Positions 1 through 9,187 of a stretch of 12,671 bases of DNA are shown piece by piece; position 1 is the first letter of the stretch, and every line of letters starts with the position of its first letter. The notes under the pieces were generated by a model. That model was not told where the DNA came from and did no database searches. It worked only from the letters and a program-made list of their open reading frames with translations. Both the position numbers and the translations under genes were made by a program. Origin of the DNA: Physocladia obscura (Eukaryota; Chytridiomycota; Chytridiomycetes; Chytridiales; Chytriomycetaceae); assembly GCA_027596945.1 (NCBI GenBank), contig JADGJH010000987.1:1-12671 (forward strand). Direction: 5' to 3'.

Positions 1-80
1 TTTTTTTTTTTTTAATTTTATTTTTTTTATTATTTTTTATTTTTTTTTTTATTTTTATTTTTATTTTTTTTATTTTTTTT
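1..80. repeat. T-rich low-complexity tract
   Basis: Nearly pure T with scattered A over the first 80 bases. It is typical of AT-rich intergenic sequence or of the A/T tail of an old element. It has no coding content and no clear repeat unit. Confidence 0.85.
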
Positions 81-1034
81 TGGGTCACAATGAGGAAATC
101 CCAAAAAACTTCCATATTTCCAACAGCACAACTATACTGTTTGCAACTTATGGTCTCTTCTAGTATAGACATTTTCAAACTAGTTGAAAAAAATTGTTTT
201 TCATTTACAACTATCAGAAAATGAAAAATGAAAAATTTTAAAAATTTTGTTGATACTGGTAAATACTGGTTTTAACTAACAAGTTCAACTTGGTATCTAC
301 CACATTTGATAGTTTGATACACCTCTTTGGCAAATGATTTGCAAAGTGGTTGTATGTCAACAAAATGTTGATCTAGTAAACAATCAAAATATATGTTGCC
401 TTTGGAACAGTTTGAAATCCTCTTGCACAAGTAAAGGACAAACTCAGGGGATACTGATGGAGATTCTTACTGGAAAGGAATAATAGAAATGTGTGATGGA
501 GTTTGGGAAATTTGTTTTTTATCTTTGAAATTAAACACTTGCCCGCCTGTCTCTTCCAACCAATTGCTCAATGACTGCTGCACAAGAAACTGGGAGGAAG
601 CAAATTTTGGAAGCATAAATTCTTGTGACATTTTGTCCTTTTTGGGTAATCGCTTCAGAATCTGTTGCATTTCAGATAGCTTCTGGCAAAACTGATTAAC
701 ATTATTCAAAATCCTTCACTCACTACTCAACAACAATTGAAAAGATTGAGATTTCAAAGAACTGATTGATGAAGCTATTTTGTATTGAACTCATATTAGT
801 ATTTCAACACCCTTGCAATGTTTATATCAGTAAGCAAAAAAATATTATAATATTAAAGAATGAGATCAGCCATTATATATTTTATTCTGTTTTATTTTTT
901 AATGATCAGTTTCTGCTGCAGAATGTAATGAATCAGAATGCTGGAATTTTCAAATATAGAGTAGGATGATTCAGAAGAGAGTGTGTTTCTAGATATTTAA
1001 ACATTATAGTAACTGGAGTGGCTCTCTTACTATT
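81..1034. other. AT-rich intergenic region, nothing recognised
   Basis: About 950 bases with frequent stops in all frames. A minus-strand open stretch of 80 codons at 467-709 (KLSEMQQILKRLPKK...) has a faintly gag-like look, but I cannot match it to any family. No tRNA, promoter or splice-framed gene was seen. Confidence 0.5.
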
Positions 1035-1194
1035 TGTTAAAGTGTAAGAAGATTCAAGCTGTATTGAAGAATGAATCATTCTTTATTGAAAAGAAATTGC
1101 TCAAATTGTTTAAAATAAAGAAATGAAAACAGTGGACTTGCCTTTCCATCATTAGGCAGAAGATTTTTATTAATACAATAAAGCTTTCATATAC
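1035..1194 (+). repeat. direct repeat copy A (putative 5' LTR remnant)
   Basis: Shares with 1742-1900 the start TGTTAAAGTG and the blocks GATTCAAGCTGTATTGAA, CTTTATTGAAA, GAAATTGCTCAA, CAGTGGACTTGCC and TATTAATACAA, in the same order and spacing. I estimate roughly 75-80% identity by eye. It contains AATAAAG near its right end, as expected for an LTR polyadenylation signal. Confidence 0.75.
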
Positions 1195-1591
1195 AATCAA
1201 GCTAGTGAATATTTCAGATTCTTCGCAATGGTTCTCTGTTGATTCTTTTGACACCAGTGTGTCACAGTAAGATCAGATCAGTTGAAACAGCATTAGTTTA
1301 ATCTTTTCATAAACATTGTTGCTTTTATCAACTATCCTTAAATAAAGCTATTTTTATAATTTAACTTTTTGAAATAAACAAAGACAAACAAGTTTGTTAT
1401 GATTTTGCATTGTTAGTGTTTGTCTTGATTCTGCCCATATGAACGGAATTAAGGACAGCAATGTTGTCTGTTTGTCATTTTGCAAAATTAAATAGTTGAC
1501 AAAAAAGTTATTCCTTTTATTTGAGAAGACACAAACAAATCATAAATTATGGAAGAAAGATTTTTTTCCATACTTCAATAGTGCTGGAAGA

Positions 1592-1669
1592 GTTTGTATG
1601 TTTCTAAAAGGTTTATACAGATTCAAACAAGCTGAAAGAATCTGGTACCATTGTCTAGCATCATATTTT
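1592..1669 (+). pseudogene. Ty1/copia reverse-transcriptase fragment (RVT_2)
   Basis: The + frame reads VCMFLKGLYRFKQAERIWYH followed by CLASYF. Copia-family reverse transcriptases carry a strongly conserved block of the form V-C-x-L-x-K-(A/S)-L-Y-G-L-K-Q-A-x-R-x-W-Y, and the match in order and spacing is clear. The open stretch runs 1496-1699 and stops soon after. The catalytic Y-V-D-D block expected a little downstream is missing, so this is a short, inactive remnant. It lies between the two direct repeats, in the same orientation. Confidence 0.8.
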
Positions 1670-1741
1670 TCAACCCAAGTTGAGCTGACTATACTATAGA
1701 AGATAGTGAACTCAAGCATGTTACTGAAACACAGCCTCTAA

Positions 1742-1900
1742 TGTTAAAGTGAAAAAAGATTCAAGCTGTATTGAAAGATGAATTCACTCTTTATTGAAAG
1801 AAATTGCTCAATTCACTTAAAAAGTAAAGAACAAAACAGTGGACTTGCCATTTCCGTAATTAAGCAGTAACTTTTGTATTAATACAAGAAAGTTTTATAT
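1742..1900 (+). repeat. direct repeat copy B (putative 3' LTR remnant)
   Basis: Second copy of the ~160 bp repeat, 707 bases from copy A start to start. Similarity fades at about 1900. After it, a loose echo of the sequence following copy A (ACAATCA) appears near 2030, so copy B may hold an insertion of about 120 bp. Confidence 0.75.
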
Positions 1901-2906
1901 GGGGAGAAAAATGCAAGATTTATTTAAAGACAGTTTTTGGAATTTTTGTGATTGAGGATTTTGAGCAATGAAAATCCAGAATAAAGAAAAAAGAATTCTT
2001 GCTAAAAAAAAATCCTTACCATACACAATCATAAATGGAGATTGCAACATCTAACCAAACAAAGATGTACAACCCCAATTGAACTGACTAATTAAAGGTG
2101 AAAGATCATGGTAGGAGGTGTTAGTTGTTTTGCTGAATTATTATTTTTAATTTGCAAACTTCCAGTTGCTGATCAGTTTATCACAGCTATCGTCCCTCTA
2201 TTCCCAAAACTACTCTGATTTGTGTTTTGTAGCTGATATATATATATATATATATATATTTGAGATAAGCTTCAGAATGCCAATAAAATACTGCTTCACG
2301 CAAATTTAATGCAAAAGCTTGAGGGTCTATGAAGCCGTCTGACTAATTTGGATATTTATGGTTTGGGACTTTTGGATTGGAATGATTGGTTAGAAATGTG
2401 TGCAACTACATGTATCATTATATCCATACAAGAACAACTAGCATTGCGTGTGAGCTATAGCTCAAAAAAAATAAAAAAATAACGATAATGCGAAATTAAA
2501 AAAATTGTAATTTTTGCAAGATGTTACGTGATTTAAATACAAAACAATGCGAAGTACTAAAAATTCAATTTTTTGGGACAAGCAATCGTCATGTATTCGA
2601 CTTTCAGGCTCAGATACAGTATCATATGATTACATCTAAAATTACAAATGAATGAAGTGTTTTTGCAAGGATAACATGCTTTTCTGTCATCGGGCAAATA
2701 AATACATTAATCCAAAACTAATTGAAAATCAAACACAATTCTCTTTTAATTATACTGCTTTTTTTTAAAGATATAACAAAAAAAAATGAACTAATCATAA
2801 TCAAAGTTCGAAAAAAAAGAAAGTCCAAAAACCAAAGGTAAACAAACCATGTACGATACCAACAAAACTACACAAACACATACCACATATGACAAAAAGA
2901 TCAAAA
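1901..2906. other. AT-rich intergenic region, 3' flank of the CDC24-like gene
   Basis: About 1 kb with no supported gene. It contains an (AT)n tract at 2237-2259 and a 14-base perfect palindrome at 2451-2464 (TGAGCTATAGCTCA). It must include the 3' UTR and polyadenylation site of the gene ending at 2907. No canonical AATAAA on the minus strand was seen close to that stop. Confidence 0.5.
2237..2259. repeat. (AT)n microsatellite
   Basis: Uninterrupted AT dinucleotides over about 23 bases. Similar tracts occur at 8684-8699, 9171-9189 and 9264-9284, the last three inside introns of the Sel1-repeat gene. Confidence 0.9.
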
Positions 2907-5900
2907 TCATGACAAAAACAGATTCAATAACCCTCCAGTATTTGCAAAAGATCTAACAACATCCTCGTCGCTTTCCAAAACTCCAGTAACAGTCCACTCC
3001 TTACTGCCGCCATTCTCAGTCTCAACTTCTTCCTTGACAAGCATTTTAATTGGCTCCGACAGCACCGGTTTCTGCGGCATCAGGTTCACTTTACGTTCCA
3101 CGCGACTACGCAGCTCTTGCAATGTTGCGCCGCGGATTGGCATCGCAATAATCAAAATGTCGCCGTTATAATGCGCTCGGATCTTGATGAACGATGATCC
3201 AGTTGTGGTCGTCGGTGATGTTGATGTTGTTGCTGCTGCTGCTGTTGTTGTTGTGGGAGATGACGGTGCTCCAAAACCGGCTGTTGCTGGTGATCGGGTT
3301 GTTGGACTTGGAAGGTTGTCTGGGACGCTCGGATGCCTGGTCACAACCTGCGGTCCGCCCCCTGACAACTGCGTATTTGTTCCCGATCCGTTTATTGCTG
3401 GAAATTGGTATCCAGCAATGTTACTATTTGCAGCAATATCCAATGATCCGCTTCTTGCCCGTGCTGCTGCTGCAAAGCTACCGTCAAACAATGACGGTTT
3501 ACTGACAGTTCTTACTGGCGCTGTGAAACTAGGCCCCACGTTGACTCTACCACTGCTTCCATCGTTAATCGCCCCACTTCCCGTGCTGCTCCCACTCGGA
3601 ACACGCCGTTGCTGCTGTCCGCTAGATAACGACGCCAAAGATCCCACACTGTCACTGCTTCCACCGCCTCCAATATTACCAACAGCCCCGCCGCTAGCTT
3701 CATTCCCAAATACGTCTTCATCGCCATCTTCGTCGTCATCCTCGTCGTCACTGAATCCAGCAATTGGAAGTCCACTTGTAGCCATACTTGCCAACGCGTT
3801 CAAGGCATCGCGACTCTTCATACTATCAGCTCGTTTTGTAGGAAGCGACGCGCCACGCTGCCCAACTGACGACCCCATACTATCCATGCGGCTTGGCGGA
3901 ATAGCACGCCCATCAGGTCCTATCATGAACCCACCACTGCTACCGTTGCTAACAGCTCGTCCACGTACATCTATTGACGTTGGCATCGGTGGGATGTATT
4001 GTCCACTTCCATAAGCACCACGTTGTCGGTCTTGTGAAGTTCGCGGTCCTGACACAGCACCATACGCACCATCATTGCCATAATACGTACCTGGGTACTG
4101 GTTCATGTCAAATGAATTTTGTCGTACCAAAAAGGTTGCACTGCTCGGCGAAACAGGCGAAATGCCGTACCCGCCGGCGCTGGTACCGCCGCCACCACTA
4201 GCACCACCACCGCCATTGCTATGCCCAGATAAAGAGCGCGGACCAGATCCAACGATCCCGCCGTTATACCCGCCCATCGCACTTCCACTGGCGTATTGGT
4301 ACCCTCCACTCAGATTCCCATAGATGTTTGGGGATATCAGACTCGGTGAATACGCAGTACCTCCACTTCCTACTCCATACCCTGGAAATCCGCCATATCC
4401 ACCCATATTGTATCCGGGCCCGCTATTCTTCCTCGCTAAAGCCACTGGAGAAATTTGCGCCATTATCATCTCCTGATGCACCTCAACTTGTTTCTGGAGC
4501 CGATCGATCCACAGGGCAACCTGCTCGGCGTTGCGCCCCTTCAGCGTAAAGCTCAGCATCTCGCGGCTCATTTCACGCCAGAACACTTGGATTCGAAAGC
4601 TTCCCACGGATGGGTCCGAGAGGTCTTCGACGCGGTCAATCGAGTGCATGTAGATGTTTCCACGCAGGCTGTATTTGTATTCGGGCTGTGAGCTGGCGTC
4701 GCTGGGGCGGCGGTTGTTCCGGTTCGAGCGTCCGCCCGTTTGCCCGCCGTTGTTTGTGTAGCGTGTCTCCTTTTTGCAGCACAAGAGAATCTCTTCAAAT
4801 AAGAATAGGTGATATTCTTTGTCGTTATCGTTGGATGCGATCGCAAACACGTCTGTTAAGAGCAGTTCGCCAAACTTTTCGATAGCAAATCCCTATAAAA
4901 ATAATTAAATTAAAATAAATTAAAATAATCGTCGCAAGTTAATTTTCAATTTTTATTTGGCTTACCCTCCAATCATCCATTTTTTCGGCCAACTCGAACT
5001 TGATTCGATCATTTTCATCCTTTCTCCGCATCTCATTCAACTTTTCCGTAACACGTTTAATTGCATCATATCCTTCCTTGAGTTCATCAACATACAGGTA
5101 AGTATCGGGGTCAGTAAGTTTGATGAGCTGCTCTAAGAGGAGTGGGTACTTCATCAGTCGCTGTACAGGTTTGATGAGGTACGATTGAATTTGGTGGGGC
5201 TGGATAATGTGCGCGAGAGGCTTTAAATCTTCGGCCTGGGCTAAAGCAAAGTCGGATGCCCTTTGATAGTTTCTACAAAAATCAAAGTAGACTTCGAATG
5301 CCTCTTCCTGAAATCAAAATTTTAATTTATCTTGTTCGATACAACAAATTTTACAAATTTTGCATTATTTTTCTCACTCGCTCGTTTGTCTCTACTTTCA
5401 CTCCCTTTCATATATAAATTTTTTGCTTTAAACTCGCCTTCCCTGCCATTACTCGCTGTATAAAAAAAAAAGCACACTCACATTTAAAATAAACAGCTGT
5501 CCAATTCGTTGTTCAACAACGCCCAAATTAAAAGTACTTTCCATACCAACAACAAAGCGACGTTGAAAATCTAGCAACTCATCCAGATTCGAAAAAAGAC
5601 TTACAACCATCTCACTACTCAGCAATTTTGAGGTCTTGAGCTCATGTTCGTATCTTTGCAGTTCTTCGAGCGAAAAAAGGTACGCACGTTCGGTTTCTAC
5701 TATTTCCTTGATTACACGCGATCGGTTGTCTAATGGGTTGATAATTTCTTTGGGTGCTTCTGTTGAAAACGGTAAGTCTTTGGGGCGCGGCATGTTGTTT
5801 GCAATTTGGATTCGATTCACGACGTCTTCCACAAGCCTCAAGAACTGTATTTATAATTTTTATTATTATTGACTCACTTTCTTGGTTGGTTATTCGCTTC

Positions 5901-7011
5901 ACCTTCATAAAACCAGCGGTATTGTCTTTGTATAGTTCTGAGATGCCGCCAAGTTCCTTTGCGAGGGGAATTTGCATTTCAGTACAGGCTGATACAAACC
6001 GGAAGAGGTTGTCTTTGCAAGGAATATTTGGATAGTTGCCGGGCGTGATGGTAGAAATGTCCGCAGGTTCGAGAAATTTACCCGAGGTGGCAGTAGCAAG
6101 TTCGTTGTAAACGATGCAGAGAGGTGCGCCTGGTTGACGAGAGTATTGGTATAGCATAGTATGTCAGGAGTAGGTAAAATGGTATGTGATATCAGGAGGA
6201 ATACAAGGACGTCACCTAGTTTGAAGGTGTGCCACAGAATGTCAATGGGGTTGTCAATGGTGGGCATCTGTGAGTCATCGAGGGATGGCACGAGATATTC
6301 GTCGATGCCGTTGGGAAAGAGAAAGAACTCAAAGAGCGGGAAGGAATATAGTGTGGCAATGAGATCGACGCAGCGTTGAAAGAGTGGCTTGGAGCCGGCG
6401 CTCGCGTTGTTGAAGTTGTTGTGTAATATAGCAGATTGTGAGGGGAAGGCGGGCATTGGCGGCTGGTTGCCATAGTTGTAGTTGTAGTTGTTGTTAGTGT
6501 CTCTGCTGTCTCTATTGTTGTTGGTGTCTCTGCTATCGCGTGGCGAGGGATAGGCACCGCCTGGCGTCGAGGGCGCCGAATAGTTGGTGGAGGCGGAGGT
6601 GAGTGAAGGCGGCTGACCAATGGAGAAGGCGGCGGAGATTGACGACGCGGTGGTGACGGACGGCGCGAACGAGGACGCGTTTGCCGAGGCCGGCATGGAT
6701 GCTTTGCGTGTGCCCAAGAAGAGCCCGATACCAGCGCCACTGCCCAGCCCATTCGCTGCTCCGGGTGTTCCCAGGGTTCCGAGCGGTCCGCGTGTGGCCA
6801 GCTCCGTCGGCCCACCCGCCGACGTTGCCACTGCCGGCGTCGGTGTCGGCTGCGGGTCGCGTCCTTGTTTGTTTGCGTTGCTTTTGCGGCGCGCCCGCTC
6901 GGCCTGTTCCGACTTATCCAGGGCATTATCGACCACGGCCACGCCCATTTGCATCGTCCCCATTGTCATATTCATATTCATGCTCCCTTGAAGAACGATC
7001 CCCGGATTCAT
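2907..7011 (-). CDS. CDC24: Cdc24-like guanine-nucleotide exchange factor for Cdc42 (CH-DH-PH-PB1), 5 exons
   Basis: Exons (minus strand): 7011-6216, 6129-5903, 5844-5482, 5307-4966, 4892-2907. They join in frame to 1237 residues plus a TGA stop; yeast Cdc24 is about 854. By homology it would load GTP onto Cdc42 at polarity sites on the plasma membrane. Domains: a low-complexity N-terminus (1-205); a Cdc24-type calponin-homology domain (about 208-345, starting KPLFQRCVDLIATLYSFPLF); a DH/RhoGEF domain (about 384-565, with the core block LIKPVQRLMKYPLLLEQL); a PH domain (577-722, with a basic/Asn-rich loop near 620-650); a Gly/Ser-rich linker of about 420 residues with an acidic patch at 957-974; and a C-terminal PB1 domain (1142-1237). 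The start is the first in-frame ATG after an upstream TGA. All joins restore conserved runs (KLG/APLC, LFILN/EEAFEV, DDWR/GFAIEKFGELL). The weakest is 5902/5845, with donor GTGAAG; a nearby GTGAGT breaks the frame. The stop of the Sel1 gene lies 187 bases upstream. Confidence 0.93.
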
Positions 7012-7198
7012 CTTCAAATCAATCCCCTTAAAAATTTGCCACTTCAAGACCAAATAGAGTCGTTTCCAATTTGCGATTTGGAAGTGAAGTGGTCAATTTG
7101 TGCTCGAGACACAATTTTTCAAGCCATCAATGAAAAAATTCGATGAGCTAAAAAAAAGGGGGAGGTGATGACCATATCTTCTTGATCTCCTATAATCT
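7012..7198 (-). promoter_or_regulatory. short intergenic region: 3' end of the Sel1 gene and promoter/5' UTR of the CDC24-like gene
   Basis: Only 187 bases separate the Sel1 stop codon from the Cdc24-like ATG, so terminator, promoter and 5' UTR must fit here or overlap the neighbouring gene. No obvious TATA box was seen. An upstream 5' UTR intron cannot be excluded. Confidence 0.4.
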
Positions 7199-7203
7199 TT
7201 ATT
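7198..7203 (-). terminator. AATAAA polyadenylation signal overlapping the Sel1 stop codon
   Basis: On the minus strand the last codons read CAA TAA followed by AG, so AATAAA lies across the TAA stop (7201-7199). It is a canonical signal in a tightly packed locus. Fungi do not need a strict AATAAA, so its use is unproven. Confidence 0.4.
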
Positions 7204-9155
7204 GTGCAAATAGTTGTGAGTGTCCCTGCGACTGGCTTCGCGATTGCGCAAGTTCTCGCAAACTCCTTCCTACTCCTCCGCTTTTGCTTCCAAGCTTTAC
7301 TCTCTCACGCAACGAAACTCTCTGCTTGGCTTCCGTGCTTCCCAGCCTGGCTGCCTATGTATAGATCCAGTTTATATCAGATATCTTGAAAAAGCACTGG
7401 AGTAAACAAACACCTACTTCTTCAAAAATCATGAAACCCTTTTCCCAATCTTTTTCAACTCCGATCCCTTGTTCATAACATATTCCCAAGTTATACAAAC
7501 TCTCGGCATGTCCTTGCATAGCCCCAAAACTAAAGCTTTCATATGCCCCAACTTCGTCAACAAGTAACCCTACATCCATTCCTTCTCCGGCCGGAACACT
7601 TCCAAATATACCCAACAGCTGCAACTGCCCTTTAATATTCCATGCCTCTGCACTACCCGTCTCACACGCCCGTGTTAAATACATCTTTGCAATTTCAGCA
7701 TCATGAAGCCGAGGGTTTGGCAGCGTTGTTAGAAGTGTTGCTATTTTGATTTGTGCTTTCGTAGAGTCCTGTGAGAGACACAATATTACATTGATAAGAA
7801 CAAGAAAAAAATTTTGTGAGTATAACCAAAGATATCACCTTATCAGCAGCATCTCGATACCACCGCATTGCCAAGTCAATATTCTGCTCAACAAGAATCC
7901 CTTCTGAATCTTCGCATCCAGTCTCATACAAAATGCCAATATTGTAAGCCGCGTCTGCGCTTCCAAGTGCCCATGCAAGATGAAACAATTTCAACGCTTC
8001 TGCAAAGTTTTTCTCGATCAGGTGCATGAATCCAAGATTGTTTGTCGCGCTAGGATGTTTTGCGGCATCGCTGGCGGTTTTGTACCATTTTTTCGCCATC
8101 GCGAGGTCTTTGATGATGCCTTTTCCTTCTTCATAGCATATTCCGAGATTATTTTGGGCGTGTGCGTTTCCCTGTGGTTGCACCGCAATTTACCAAATAT
8201 ATAGCAATAAAAATAGAGGAAAGAAAAGTTTTTATTTTAGTTCCTCAAACTCTTTTTTTTTTTTTTCTTCATCGATTTTCAAAACTCACCAATTCCGCAG
8301 CCTTCCGATACCACAAACATGCCTCCCCATAATCCTTTGCAACGCCAATGCCCCGATAATAACACCCAGCCAAACAATTCATCCCGCGTGCAAGTCCCGC
8401 TGCACTAGCCAGCCGATACCATTGTACTGCAAGTTCAGGATCGCGTTGCTTGCCATGCCCGAGTTCTAACAGATAACCGAGTGAAGTCATGGCGTCGGGG
8501 TTCCCGAGTTCAGCGGCGCGGAGATAAAACGAGGACGCGAGCGACGGGTCGGATGCGCCGCTGCCGCCGCCGCTTTTGCCTTGCTCGTGTATTCGCCCAA
8601 GGTTGTTGAGGGCTTCTGAACAGTCCTTGGCTGCTGCTTGTGAAAACCTTTAATTTAAATTTAAATACAGTAAAATATATATCTATATATATATATATTG
8701 AATGAAAATAAATTGGGGTGAACCATTTAACAGCAGAACCAACGTCAATTTCGCGACCCATTCCAGTCTCGTACATGACGCCAAGCATATTCATTGCGTC
8801 GCCGTTGTCGCACTGCGCGCTCGCCATGTACGATTTGAATGCAAGCTCGTAGTTTTTTGCAACTCCCAATCCGAGAACGTATTTCTCTCCTTGCGCAAAA
8901 AGTAGTCGGCCATCATCGAGGGTTAAATCTAATTTATTTTTTTAAAATTTTTCGTGAACACAATTTTGTAGAGACTAAAAAATCCCCTCTACCAAAACAC
9001 AACCTTCCCAATCAGGCGCTCCGGTAGCAAGAGCGAGTTTATGCAGGTTTTTTGTGACGGTGTCAACAGTCTCGTTAGACTCTTTTACAATTTCAAGCGT
9101 CAAATGCATCAACTAAAACAATATTATATTAGTAAAAATTTCATCTTTTTTGACC

Positions 9156-9187
<32 letters not shown>

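Larger units (their letters stand above)
1035..1900 (+). mobile_element. decayed Ty1/copia-like LTR retrotransposon relic (direct repeats plus RT fragment)
   Basis: Two diverged direct repeats of about 160 bp (1035-1194 and 1742-1900) both begin TGTTAAAGTG. They flank about 550 bp that contains a short reverse-transcriptase remnant reading in the same direction. LTRs of copia elements typically start TG, often TGTTA, so an LTR-fragment-LTR arrangement is a reasonable reading. The interior is far too short for a complete element (usually 4-5 kb). No primer-binding site, gag, protease or integrase is visible, so it is an internally deleted, dead copy. The true 3' ends of the repeats (expected ...CA) are unclear. 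The alternative is a chance duplication of an unrelated sequence next to an RT fragment. Confidence 0.55.

Noticed and set aside
467..709. 80-codon minus-strand frame as a possible gag or host gene
   Set aside because: No recognisable motif, AT-rich surroundings and no neighbouring exon. Resemblance to gag is too weak to call.
2451..2464. 14-base perfect palindrome TGAGCTATAGCTCA
   Set aside because: Single, isolated and in AT-rich sequence. A palindrome of this size without a second copy or nearby start is weak evidence for a regulator site.
3184..4014. 276-codon open frame on the + strand
   Set aside because: It lies wholly antisense to the Cdc24-like last exon. Its Val/Leu/Pro/Ser runs mirror the Gly/Thr/Asp-rich codons of the real gene, and it has no recognisable domain.
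5871..5880. GTGAGT donor at the end of Cdc24-like exon 2
   Set aside because: It matches the consensus, but would leave a 33-nt intron and put the next exon out of frame. GTGAAG 26 bases upstream gives GFMK/FLRLVEDVV in frame.
6216..6926. 236-codon minus-strand frame, Arg/Pro-rich
   Set aside because: Out-of-frame shadow of Cdc24-like exon 1. The other frame continues into the conserved CH domain.
6620..7031. + strand open frames of 116-123 codons
   Set aside because: Antisense shadows of the GC-rich N-terminal exon of the Cdc24-like gene.
7182..7405. Three overlapping + strand frames of about 60 codons
   Set aside because: They are antisense to the last exon of the Sel1 gene (7354-7199), which completes a Sel1 repeat in phase 0.
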